Assembly: GCF_000765145.1 (NCBI RefSeq)
Contig: NZ_JMGA01000024.1
Span: 1 to 64,000, forward strand
Source: Desulfosporosinus sp. HMP52
GTDB taxonomy: Bacteria; Bacillota; Desulfitobacteriia; Desulfitobacteriales; Desulfitobacteriaceae
DNA: 64,000 bases
Direction of reading: 5' to 3'
Shown here: positions 36,042-44,441 of the stretch, piece after piece
Layout of the letters: each line of letters begins with the position of its first letter
Position numbering within the stretch: the stretch's first letter is position 1
Position numbers and translations under genes: made by a program
Notes under the pieces: model-generated
What the model saw: the letters and a program-made list of their open reading frames with translations, nothing else
What the model was told of the DNA's origin: nothing
Database searches by the model: none

Positions 36042-38396
36042 CTAATTCGTTTTCATGACACGCATTGCGTTAATAACAGCAATCAACGTAACACCGACAT
36101 CAGCAAACACTGCTTCCCAAATAGTAGCGATACCTCCAGCACCTAAAACAAGTACAATAGCTTTAACTCCCAATGCGAAAACTATATTCTGCCAGACGAT
36201 ACTTCGGGTTCTTTTGGCAATTTTAATGGCATTTACTAGCTTAGAGGGTTCATCTGTCATGATCACAATGTCCGCTGCCTCTATTGCTGCATCAGAACCT
36301 AATCCCCCCATTGCCACACCAACATCAGCACGAGCCAGTACCGGGGCATCATTGATACCATCACCAACAAAGAGTAGCTTCCCTTTTGTTTTCTTTTGTT
36401 TTTCTAAGAGTTCCAGCTTCTCAACCTTCTGATCGGGGAGTAACTCAGCATGGACTTCATCAAGGCCTAACTGGTGCCCAATTGCTTCTCCCACCAGTTT
36501 GTTATCTCCGGTAAGCATTACCAGCTTTCTTACACCAATCGCCTTAAGTTCTTTGGTGGCCTTTTTGGCATCATCTTTTATTTCATCCGATATTACAATA
36601 TAGCCTGCATATTTGCCATCAATCGCTACTTGAACTACTGTACCAATTTCATCAACCTCATCATAAGTGATATTTTCTTTAGCCATCAATTTTTTATTGC
36701 CGGCAAGAATACGTTTACCCTTGACACTTACTTTGATTCCATGCCCAGATATTTCATCGTAGTTTTCTATTTCGCTCTTATTGATTTCTTTCCCGTAAGC
36801 TTTCAGGATTGAAATTGCAATAGGATGGTTTGAATAGCTTTCAGCAAAAGCAGCATACTCCAAAAGATTCTCTTCAGATTCATGACCTTGTGTAGAAATT
36901 TTAGTAACCTTAAACACTCCTTTTGTAAGAGTGCCTGTCTTGTCAAAAACTATCGTATCTACATTATTTAAAGCTTCAAGATAGTTGCTGCCCTTAACTA
37001 AAATACCACTTTTAGCAGCTCCGCCAATTCCCCCGAAGAAACCCAATGGTATCGAAATTACTAAAGCACAAGGACAAGATACAACGAGGAAAACCAAAGC
37101 TCTATAGATCCAATCTGAGAAAGTGGCCCCTGAAACAACCAAAGGTGGAACAACAGCCATTGCTAAGGCAACAAATACGACGACTGGAGTATAATACCTG
37201 GAAAATTTCGTAATAAACTGTTCAGTCGGAGCTTTCCTGCTATTCGCATTTTGTACTAAATCAAGGATCTTTGATACGGTTGAATCTCCAAACTCTTTCG
37301 TTACCTCAACGGTTAACAGACCATTCTTATTAATGGTTCCCGAAAGAATTTCGTTTCCCGGCTCAACTTCTCTGGGCACTGACTCCCCGGTTATGGCCGA
37401 AGTATCGAGCATTGACATACCCTCAATAACCTTGCCATCGAGGGGGACCTTCTCTCCCGGTTTGATAACTATGATATCTCCAACACTAATTTCTTCCGGA
37501 GATACCCTCTTAATATCCTCTCCAACCTTAAGATTTGCATAGTCGGGTCGAATGTCCATCAAGGCACTGATTGACTTTCTCGAACGGTTCACGGCCATAT
37601 TTTGGAACAACTCGCCAACCTGATAGAAAAGCATGACTGCCACACCTTCAGGAAATTCCTTGATTGCAAAAGCACCTATAGTAGCAACCGTCATTAAAAA
37701 GTTTTCATCAAACACCTGACCCCTTGAAATATTTCGAACAGCTTTTAAAACAACTTCCCCACCGACTAAAACATAGCTCACTAAGAATATACTAAATTCA
37801 GCCCAGAAAGGAAGCTCAACTAATATAGCAACGAAAAAAAGAGCTGCTCCTATACCTAATTGAATAGCTTTTGACTTCTTAATCCCTCCGTCTTCGTCTT
37901 CCTTGCTTTCCTCTTTCTTGTCCTGGTTTTCAACTACTTTGATTCCTGATTCTATTTGTACAGCGATTTTAGATGCTTGCTCAACGACCCTAGGCAAATC
38001 GCGCTTCTGGTCTACTTCAATGGTTAGTTTTCTCGAAACAAAGTCCACAGTGGCGGAACTCACACCATCAAGACTATTAATCGCTTTTTCAATCTTTGTA
38101 GCACAATTAGCGCAGTCTAATCCAATTAATAGTAATACCTTTTTTTCCTTACGTGACAAAGCTTTGTCTTTAATGATAACATCGGGTTCAAGTTTATTAA
38201 TTATTTGATTAGCTTGATTTAGTACATCCTCTTGCTTTCCACTACTGTCCATGTTTATCGTGAGAATCTTGGTTACAAAATTCAAGGAAGCACCTGAAAC
38301 ACCTTCAACCTTTTTGACTTGCTCCTCAATTTTAGTAGCACAGTTCGCACAATTCAGACCCTCTAAAATAAGCTCTTTTTTTGCCAGTGAACTCAC
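36042..38396 (-). CDS. zntA: Zn/Cd/Pb-exporting P1B-type ATPase with two HMA domains
   Basis: A 784-aa pump. Two N-terminal HMA metal-binding domains (GLNCANCATKIE at about 13 and GLDCANCATKIE at about 92) precede an acidic linker (KKEESKEDEDGG). The core has SCPCAL (CPC), DKTGTLT, a TGES actuator loop, SNHPIAI and GDGINDAPVL. GTG 38396 with AGAAGGGA is the start. It follows a CadC-type repressor gene, so Cd/Pb/Zn induction is expected. A short copy of its 3' region is found at 53085-53130. Confidence 0.93.
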   Translation of the reverse strand: MSSLAKKELILEGLNCANCATKIEEQVKKVEGVSGASLNFVTKILTINMDSSGKQEDVLNQANQIINKLEPDVIIKDKALSRKEKKVLLLIGLDCANCATKIEKAINSLDGVSSATVDFVSRKLTIEVDQKRDLPRVVEQASKIAVQIESGIKVVENQDKKEESKEDEDGGIKKSKAIQLGIGAALFFVAILVELPFWAEFSIFLVSYVLVGGEVVLKAVRNISRGQVFDENFLMTVATIGAFAIKEFPEGVAVMLFYQVGELFQNMAVNRSRKSISALMDIRPDYANLKVGEDIKRVSPEEISVGDIIVIKPGEKVPLDGKVIEGMSMLDTSAITGESVPREVEPGNEILSGTINKNGLLTVEVTKEFGDSTVSKILDLVQNANSRKAPTEQFITKFSRYYTPVVVFVALAMAVVPPLVVSGATFSDWIYRALVFLVVSCPCALVISIPLGFFGGIGGAAKSGILVKGSNYLEALNNVDTIVFDKTGTLTKGVFKVTKISTQGHESEENLLEYAAFAESYSNHPIAISILKAYGKEINKSEIENYDEISGHGIKVSVKGKRILAGNKKLMAKENITYDEVDEIGTVVQVAIDGKYAGYIVISDEIKDDAKKATKELKAIGVRKLVMLTGDNKLVGEAIGHQLGLDEVHAELLPDQKVEKLELLEKQKKTKGKLLFVGDGINDAPVLARADVGVAMGGLGSDAAIEAADIVIMTDEPSKLVNAIKIAKRTRSIVWQNIVFALGVKAIVLVLGAGGIATIWEAVFADVGVTLIAVINAMRVMKTN

Positions 38397-38450
38397 TCTT
38401 AATTCCCTTCTTTCTGTTCTACTTTACAACTCTTCAAAAGCGTAACCAAT

Positions 38451-38816
38451 CTATTCATTAATATGGGTTAGACCTTGATTAAATATTTGCTTAATATGTT
38501 CATCTTCCAAGGAATAAAATACAATTTTTCCGTCTTTTCGATATTTCACCAGCCGTGCCTGCTTTAAAACTCTTAGCTGATGGGATATTGCTGATTGGGT
38601 CATATTTAACAAGACAGCGATGTCGCAGACACACATTTCAGCTTCATCCAAAGCCCAAAGTATTTTAATTCTAGTCGAGTCACCGAATACCTTAAATAAT
38701 TCTGCAAGGTCGTACAGGTTTTCTTCCATAGGCATTTTTGCCCTGACCATATTTACGATCTCCTCATGTATAACATTGCAGTTACACCTATCTACATCAT
38801 TTCTTTTATCAACCAT
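38451..38816 (-). CDS. cadC: ArsR-family Cd/Pb/Zn-responsive repressor CadC
   Basis: A 121-aa winged-helix repressor. It has the CadC metal site: N-terminal CNC and the MCVCD motif on helix 3, plus the C-terminal DEHIKQIFNQGLTHINE helix that carries the second (zinc) site. Recognition helix region: TQSAISHQLRVLKQARLV. ATG 38816 follows AGAGGA; an in-frame ATG six codons upstream lacks suitable spacing. Cotranscribed with zntA. Contrast the CmtR-like sensor at 19683, which uses a different site. Confidence 0.93.
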   Translation of the reverse strand: MVDKRNDVDRCNCNVIHEEIVNMVRAKMPMEENLYDLAELFKVFGDSTRIKILWALDEAEMCVCDIAVLLNMTQSAISHQLRVLKQARLVKYRKDGKIVFYSLEDEHIKQIFNQGLTHINE

Positions 38817-38845
38817 TTTAATTCCTCTTTTCATATCCTTTCACT

Positions 38846-38867
38846 TGAACATATGACTAATCGTTCA
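38846..38867 (-). promoter_or_regulatory. cad operator
   Basis: TGAAC-N12-GTTCA inverted repeat 30-51 bases upstream of cadC, within an AT-rich promoter region. The spacing resembles ArsR/SmtB 12-2-12 type operators. Autorepression by CadC is inferred. Confidence 0.6.
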
Positions 38868-39088
38868 TATATTATCTTAATAATATCTATCTGTTCTGTA
38901 AAAGTCAATATAAAATCAAGTAGATGAACCTAAATAGTCAAAACCATTACAGGGGGCTCGATCCTCCGAGAGTCCATGAACTTCCTAATATTGTTCTACA
39001 TAATCGGATTCCATGAACGAAATATAGCAATTTCGTCACTGCAGATATCAAATCGAAAAATTGAATAACTTATTAACTGTAGTACTAA

Positions 39089-39832
39089 CTACAAAATGAG
39101 AGATGTAAATAAGATTCCCAGAATAAGACCTGTTATAATGCTAGGAAAAAGATGAATTCGTCGGGTATGTTTTATTGCATGGCCCAAGATCTCTTGCCAA
39201 GTCACCATGAAAATTGTACCGATTGCAATCCCAAAGAAGATAGCTAGTAATTTCGGGTTAATTATTCCTAAGCTTGAACCAAGGAAGGACCCAAGTCCGG
39301 CAGGAAGAGCTACAATGCAGGCGATAATTGGAATGGAAGTACTACTAAGCCCACTGAGTGCCAAGGGGAGTAAGATCGCGAAGCCCTCTGGAAAGTTATG
39401 CAATAACATAGTAGCAGCTAAATCTAAACCAATCTTGTCATAGTTCACCAAACCGATTCCCATGGCAAACCCGACTGGTAAATTGTGAATGGCTACCCCT
39501 ATCGCGAGAAGTATTCCGGACCGAATAAACATGGATTTACTTGGATTGTCAGTTATAATCACAACTTTATGGAAAAAAATCTCCAAACGAATAATCATGA
39601 GGATACCTATAATGATTCCGATTCCAGTAGCAAATAAACCACCTGTACTGACACTTTCAGGCAAAAGTTCAAATGTCAGAAGAGAAAATATAACACCGGC
39701 TGAACAGGCTAGAATTAGTCCTGAGATTCTCGCGAAGTATTTTCCCAACCCGTAAGCAACTATGCCGCCTAGGGCTATACCCGAACCACCAACTCCCAAT
39801 CCCATCAAGGTTGAAAACAACTGACTATTCAT
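39089..39832 (-). CDS. ZIP-family divalent metal transporter
   Basis: A 247-aa membrane protein with about eight helices. Helix 4 has HNLPVGFAMGIG and helix 5 HNFPEGFAILLPL, the paired HNxPEG motifs that coordinate the transported ion in ZIP proteins; a third conserved segment WQEILGHA is near the end. It imports (or equilibrates) Zn2+, Fe2+ or related ions. ATG 39832 follows AGGAGG. Standing alone after a 200-base gap from cadC. Confidence 0.9.
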   Translation of the reverse strand: MNSQLFSTLMGLGVGGSGIALGGIVAYGLGKYFARISGLILACSAGVIFSLLTFELLPESVSTGGLFATGIGIIIGILMIIRLEIFFHKVVIITDNPSKSMFIRSGILLAIGVAIHNLPVGFAMGIGLVNYDKIGLDLAATMLLHNFPEGFAILLPLALSGLSSTSIPIIACIVALPAGLGSFLGSSLGIINPKLLAIFFGIAIGTIFMVTWQEILGHAIKHTRRIHLFPSIITGLILGILFTSLIL

Positions 39833-40063
39833 CAAAGCATCTCCTCCTATGGTAATTGTTTTACACACTTAGCTTTACGCCTTTAGGTGTCGTAGGGTTA
39901 GTTACATCAATTGAATATATGCTCATGTGTTAGGATAACAGTTATTGATTTAAGTAACAAGTAGTTGCTTGTCCTTTTTTAAACTTAATTTATTGCGTTG
40001 ACGTTATTGTGCAATAGTACTTGTCTGCTCTGCAAATTTTATGCAACACAAAAGACACATTAA

Positions 40064-40116
40064 TGTGACAATGCTGTAACATTCTACACCCATAATGGGG
40101 AGTAGAATGTTTTTTT
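40064..40116 (+). promoter_or_regulatory. Direct repeats and terminator-like hairpin in the sigI leader
   Basis: TGTGAC (40064) and TGTAAC (40075) are 11 bp apart. They run into a hairpin AACATTCTAC/GTAGAATGTT (40078-40111) followed by TTTTTT. Either an upstream transcript ends here or sigI expression is attenuated. An ACCCC...CGAA pair (40119, 40144) resembles SigI promoter elements but the spacing (20) is too long to trust. Confidence 0.5.
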
Positions 40117-40171
40117 CTACCCCTTGAAACTGCTACATACTTACGAATAACTATCAAGCGGAGTGATGAAA

Positions 40172-40894
40172 ATGCAAGAACAGGTTTCGAGAGAGACCCT
40201 AATATCAGCCAAGAGCGGTGATCCTCTCGTCCGAGAGGAACTTATAAGATCTCATAAAGCATTTATAGCTAGGGTAAGTTCCAAAATCTGCAGTAGGTAT
40301 TTAGCCTGGGATAATGACGATGAGCTCAGCATTGCTCTTTTAGCCTTTAATGAAGCGATTGACAGCTTCGACTCCCATGGAGGAGCTTCTTTTCATAGTT
40401 TTGTTCAAATGGTGATCCGGCGAAGATTAGTGGACTATTTTCGCAAAGAAGGCAAACATCAACATCTTTCCCTCTCGCCCATGAACTTAGAGGATGAAGA
40501 GCTAAGCCGCTACGATCTTGATACTTCCCAAGAGCAATATCAAGAAATCGAGAAGCAAGATGCCTTAGCAGAAGTCATTGAAAACTACGTCCGCGTGCTA
40601 TGTTACTATAAAGTGACGTTAGATGATTTACTAAAAGTCTCCCCGAAACAAAAAGACAGCAAGCAAACTCTCCTAAAGGCAGCCTTGGCTTTAAGCAATA
40701 ACCCTGGCCTTATGGCATATCTTAAAACTCATAGACTTTTACCCATTAAAGAACTGGAGGTATTGACCGGCGTAAAACGCAAAGCCCTAGAAAAGGGGCG
40801 AAAATATCTTATTGCTCTGGCTCTCATCTTATCCGAGCCGGCATTTTATCCCCTGAAAACTTTCATGCAGATTCCATTAGAACAAGAGGAGTAG
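40172..40894 (+). CDS. sigI: RNA polymerase sigma factor SigI
   Basis: A 240-aa sigma-70-type factor of the SigI family: an N-terminal sigma region 2 (YLAWDNDDELSIALLAFNEA, SFHSFVQMVIRRRLVDYFRK) and a C-terminal SigI-specific helical domain (about 115-230) instead of regular region 4. SigI governs heat or cell-envelope/polysaccharide responses in Firmicutes. ATG 40172 has GCGGAG 8 bases upstream; ATG 40166 would be too close. The anti-sigma gene rsgI follows 10 bases later. A 27-base exact piece of this gene recurs at 59767. Confidence 0.92.
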   Translation: MQEQVSRETLISAKSGDPLVREELIRSHKAFIARVSSKICSRYLAWDNDDELSIALLAFNEAIDSFDSHGGASFHSFVQMVIRRRLVDYFRKEGKHQHLSLSPMNLEDEELSRYDLDTSQEQYQEIEKQDALAEVIENYVRVLCYYKVTLDDLLKVSPKQKDSKQTLLKAALALSNNPGLMAYLKTHRLLPIKELEVLTGVKRKALEKGRKYLIALALILSEPAFYPLKTFMQIPLEQEE

Positions 40895-40904
40895 GTGAAG
40901 AAAT

Positions 40905-42176
40905 ATGGAGAAAACCAAAGGCATTGTGATGCGAACCTCACCAAAGCTTACTGTCATCTTCACAGATAAAGGCGACTTTTTAGAAATCTCTACTCCTAAA
41001 GAGCCGCCTATAGTAGGCCAGACGATTGAGGTGATTATAAAACCTCAACGGATACCATCATTCCATAATTCCTGGCTTAAATATTCGACAGCAGCAGTTT
41101 TATTATTTGTATTTAGCATTACTGCGTTCTACCTCCTTTTCCTTCCTAATATGGCGGTTGCATCCGTTGCTCTGGATATCAACAAAGGTATCGAGCTGCT
41201 CGTTAACAACCAAGGCAAGGTTATTAAAGTGCGCGATATCAATGGTGCATCAAGTTTATCGGAAGGAATATCCATTAAAGGGTTAGACGTTTATCAAACC
41301 GTTAATTTAATCGTGGAAAATGCTAATAACAAAGGAATGTTAAATGAAAAACAAAATCTGGTTTTAGCCAGTGTGGTACCGGTTAATAAGTGGGGAAACC
41401 AAATGATTGATACGGAAATACTCCGAAACACAATCCGGGATGAAATGATTCGCAGGAACCTGTCCGGAAGTGTGGTTGTCGGTCAGACGAACCAGAAAAC
41501 CCAACAGCAGGCTCAACAACAGGGCATGACGGTTAACAGTTATCTAATTTATGATCGATGTGAAGAAAAAGGTATCACTGTTCAACCTGATACCCTCCGC
41601 AATAATGTACAGAAAGCTCTGGTGGATGCGAATGTTAGTGTATCCAGCCTTTTCCCTGAAGAAAGTTTGGAGGTAAGAGCACAAAACTGGAAAGATAACT
41701 CCGAAGATACCAAGCCAGAACCACGTGCTAAAAAGGGTTCAGAACACAACCAACCTGCAAATATAGAATCAAAGACTACCGAGAACCATAGTTATACGGA
41801 CCGTTCCAAGAACCAGAGCCAGTCCTCCGCTGGCAGCACCTCTAGTAATAGGAGCGAACCCAATGATTCCAGCCCTTCTTCTGTAAATCAACCTCCACAA
41901 GGAACAACCCCTGAACCTCCGCCAGAAACATCCCATAATTCGACCGAACCGAGTTCCGACGAAAAATCCCCTGACCACAGCACGTCGGAAAGTTCTACAC
42001 CACAACAACCTACGAACCCTCCCTATAATAGGGAAACAGAACAAGAACGAGAACAAGATCAAGAACGAGAACAACCCATAGAAAGAGAAGATGGATTTAA
42101 TACTCAGCTTCAGTCCAAGTGGCCGCAGAGTTCGGGGGAGCACACCGAGAGGGATAGCACAGATAGTAGGGATTAG
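40905..42176 (+). CDS. rsgI: Anti-sigma-I factor RsgI-like protein
   Basis: A 423-aa bitopic membrane protein. Residues 1-50 are the cytoplasmic RsgI domain that binds SigI (EKTKGIVMRTSPKLTVIFTD), residues 60-80 the membrane helix, then an extracytoplasmic domain to about 260 and a disordered Ser/Pro/Glu/Gln tail (for example REQDQEREQ). The juxtamembrane strand reads VASVALDINKGIELLVN. In canonical RsgI this position is Asn-Pro, the autoproteolysis site, but here it is Asn93-Lys94. No carbohydrate-binding module is seen at the C-terminus. Cotranscribed with sigI. Confidence 0.88.
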   Translation: MEKTKGIVMRTSPKLTVIFTDKGDFLEISTPKEPPIVGQTIEVIIKPQRIPSFHNSWLKYSTAAVLLFVFSITAFYLLFLPNMAVASVALDINKGIELLVNNQGKVIKVRDINGASSLSEGISIKGLDVYQTVNLIVENANNKGMLNEKQNLVLASVVPVNKWGNQMIDTEILRNTIRDEMIRRNLSGSVVVGQTNQKTQQQAQQQGMTVNSYLIYDRCEEKGITVQPDTLRNNVQKALVDANVSVSSLFPEESLEVRAQNWKDNSEDTKPEPRAKKGSEHNQPANIESKTTENHSYTDRSKNQSQSSAGSTSSNRSEPNDSSPSSVNQPPQGTTPEPPPETSHNSTEPSSDEKSPDHSTSESSTPQQPTNPPYNRETEQEREQDQEREQPIEREDGFNTQLQSKWPQSSGEHTERDSTDSRD

Positions 42177-42183
42177 TGATAAA

Positions 42184-42231
42184 AAACCAAACGAGAAGAC
42201 AAGCGAAATGCTTGACCTTCTCGTTTGGTTT
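42184..42231 (+). terminator. Terminator of sigI-rsgI (copy 1 of a repeated hairpin)
   Basis: Arms AACCAAACGAGAAG (42185) and CTTCTCGTTTGGTT (42217), inner stem CAAGC/GCTTG, flanked by A and T runs. It follows the rsgI stop directly. A nearly identical hairpin is at 53039-53084. Confidence 0.85.
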
Positions 42232-42279
42232 ATGCGTACTAAGATTAATCAGCGTATAACGGATAGTCCATATACCTTT

Positions 42280-42296
42280 TTAACATTTTTGTTACA
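42280..42296 (-). promoter_or_regulatory. PhoB-class direct repeat before the M23 peptidase gene
   Basis: Minus strand TGTAAC-AAAAA-TGTTAA, an exact 11-bp period, about 95 bases upstream of the peptidase start. The same 17-base block appears before the DUF2680 gene. Confidence 0.5.
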
Positions 42297-42386
42297 ATTA
42301 TCTTTTCAACAGGACTACAGACGCTTCATGTCGAATTGTAATATTTATAATCGGTATTTATGCAAATGTTTGGAGGTTTGTCACTG

Positions 42387-43520
42387 TTGCGTAATCCTTG
42401 GCTTATAGCACTTAGTATTACAATAATTTTAGTCAGTTCCATGGTTGTTCCTGCCAGAGCAAACGAACTTAATGATTTTATGAGTAAGCAAACAGAAATA
42501 GAAAAAGCCCAGGATAATGCGAAGAGCCAGATTAAAGATCTGCAATTCACTGAGGAACAAAAGAAACGGAATCTTAAGGAACTGGCGAGCCAAATTAGCG
42601 TGGCTAAAATAGCCATGTCCCAAAAAGATACTGCCTATCTTGAAGCTAAGACTAGCGTGGAAGCAGCAGAAAAAGAGCTTCTTGCCAAACAAAAGGACCT
42701 TGAAAACAGACAGGAAGCCCTTCGGAAAAGGGTTCGGGGGATTTACGAGGAAGGAAACTTTAGCTACCTGGATATGCTTTTTCAAGCTGAGAACCTCAGT
42801 GAATTTATAACCAAGTTTGAGTATTTTGAAATGCTGATACAAAACGACCAGAAACTACTAGAGTCTATTAAAGCAGAGAAAGAAAAAGTCCTTCAAAAAA
42901 CTGAAGAACTTAAAGAAAAACGGGATATAGCCGAAAAAACAAGACAAGAAGCTATCGCTGCTAAAGGTGTTCTAGAGAGCAAAAAACAGGAAGAGCAGAA
43001 TTCTTTGGCAGAAGTCACACAAGCACAAAACGAACTCTTTACCCAGATCAACAAATTAGAAAATGATTCCAAAGCCTTGGAACAAAAGATTCGTCAGTTA
43101 CAAGCCGGGAGCACCGGCGGTGTGGTTGGCAGTATCAGTTATTGGCCTTTGTCAGATTATCACACCATTTCCAGCCCTTACGGCTGGCGTATTCATCCAA
43201 TTACTAAAACCAAGCGCTTACATACCGGAGCAGACATACCTGCGCCAAGCGGGACGCCTATCTATTCTGTTGGTGCCGGTACAGTAATATACTCTGGCTG
43301 GTATGGGGCCTATGGCAATACTGTGATAGTCGATCATGGTCAGGGGATATCCTCGATGTACCCCCATCAGTCAAAAATAACCGCTCCAAACGGCCAAAAT
43401 GTGAAGGCTGGTGATCTGGTAGGTTATGTAGGGTCAACAGGTTGGAGCACTGGTCCACACCTCCATTTGGAGGTTCGGGTAAACGGTAATCCTACTGATC
43501 CCCTTGCTTATTTTCCCTAG
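42387..43520 (+). CDS. Secreted coiled-coil M23 peptidase (EnvC/murein hydrolase type)
   Basis: A 377-aa exported protein: signal peptide (RNPWLIALSITIILVSS, cleaved about ARA-NE), a long coiled coil (about 30-245) and a C-terminal LytM/M23 domain with zinc-site residues HTGADIPAP and HLHLEVR (GPHLHLEV). M23 domains cut peptidoglycan cross-links or activate amidases at division. TTG 42387 is chosen because GGAGG stands 10 bases upstream and it gives a normal signal peptide; ATG 42360 is possible. Single gene with its own terminator. Confidence 0.9.
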   Translation: MRNPWLIALSITIILVSSMVVPARANELNDFMSKQTEIEKAQDNAKSQIKDLQFTEEQKKRNLKELASQISVAKIAMSQKDTAYLEAKTSVEAAEKELLAKQKDLENRQEALRKRVRGIYEEGNFSYLDMLFQAENLSEFITKFEYFEMLIQNDQKLLESIKAEKEKVLQKTEELKEKRDIAEKTRQEAIAAKGVLESKKQEEQNSLAEVTQAQNELFTQINKLENDSKALEQKIRQLQAGSTGGVVGSISYWPLSDYHTISSPYGWRIHPITKTKRLHTGADIPAPSGTPIYSVGAGTVIYSGWYGAYGNTVIVDHGQGISSMYPHQSKITAPNGQNVKAGDLVGYVGSTGWSTGPHLHLEVRVNGNPTDPLAYFP

Positions 43521-43563
43521 AAGTTGTCAGATATTAAATCAAATAATTAAATAACAAAAGAAA

Positions 43564-43615
43564 AGTAGTCTTTGCATTGCCGTAACAAAATGTTACAGAT
43601 AGTGCAAAGACTACT
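43564..43615 (+). terminator. Terminator after the M23 peptidase gene
   Basis: 13-bp stem AGTAGTCTTTGCA/TGCAAAGACTACT with an inner stem GTAACA/TGTTAC. No strong U-tract follows. It separates the peptidase from the two-component genes. Confidence 0.75.
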
Positions 43616-43745
43616 CTGGCTAGACAGAACCTAATATGATATCAAAGTAATCTACTTCGTTTGTGGAAAAGGTCTTCATCCCCCTATTTTTATAGACTTT
43701 ACAAAAAAGTAAAGAATACATTTGATTTCAAATAAGGAGATACCC

Positions 43746-44441
43746 ATGGACAAGAAAAAAATACTCGTCGTGGATGATGAAGAACACATCTGTAATTTGG
43801 TAAATCTATACTTAAGCGATGATTTTAATATAACCTTAGCCTATGACGGTCAATCTGCCCTTTCAGCCTTCTTACAAAAACCGTTTGATTTGATCGTGCT
43901 GGACATTATGTTGCCTGGATTAAGCGGTTGGGAGTTGTGCCGAAAAATTCGTCAGGTCACCAATACACCAGTTATTATGCTTACAGCCAAGGACGACCCT
44001 TATGATAAAATCCTCGGGTTAGAACTTGGTGCTGATGATTATATTACAAAACCATTTATTCCTGGCGAACTTATAGCCAGAGTTAAAGCAGTTTTACGGC
44101 GTTTTAATTCTGCTCCTGCGGAAAACCTTCAGATCATTGAGTATCCAGGCATCTATCTAGACAACGCAACCTTTAAAGCAGAAATTCTTAACCAACCCTT
44201 AGAACTTACGTCCAAAGAATTCAATTTACTCTGGTTTTTTGCCAGTAACCCCGGAATAGTCCTCCAACGTGAAACTATTATGCTGAGAGTATGGGGATTC
44301 GACTATATGGGTGATACTCGAGCCATCGATAACACTATTAAGCGATTAAGAAGAAAACTTGAGTCCGTTCCTGGCGCTCTCTTATACATTCAGACAGTCT
44401 GGGGACTTGGTTACAGGTTCGTGGTTCCCAAAGATGAATAA
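43746..44441 (+). CDS. OmpR/PhoB-family response regulator
   Basis: A 231-aa regulator: receiver with VVDDEEH, phospho-acceptor in VLDIMLPGLSGWE, MLTAKDD and ITKPFIPGE; winged-helix domain ending TVWGLGYRFV. ATG 43746 follows AAGGAG. It overlaps the next gene, its cognate kinase, by 8 bases. Paralogue of the regulator at 30967-31710. Both are candidates to bind the 11-bp-spaced repeats found across the window. Confidence 0.93.
   Translation: MDKKKILVVDDEEHICNLVNLYLSDDFNITLAYDGQSALSAFLQKPFDLIVLDIMLPGLSGWELCRKIRQVTNTPVIMLTAKDDPYDKILGLELGADDYITKPFIPGELIARVKAVLRRFNSAPAENLQIIEYPGIYLDNATFKAEILNQPLELTSKEFNLLWFFASNPGIVLQRETIMLRVWGFDYMGDTRAIDNTIKRLRRKLESVPGALLYIQTVWGLGYRFVVPKDE

Noticed and set aside
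36055-36432. Ala/Ile/Thr-rich plus-strand frame opposite zntA
   Set aside because: Antisense shadow of the ATPase C-terminal half.
40119-40147. SigI-type promoter (ACCCC ... CGAA) before sigI
   Set aside because: Spacing of 20 bases is longer than expected for SigI promoters; could be chance.
41769-42143. Arg/Phe-rich 124-codon frame antisense to rsgI
   Set aside because: Shadow of the low-complexity rsgI tail.
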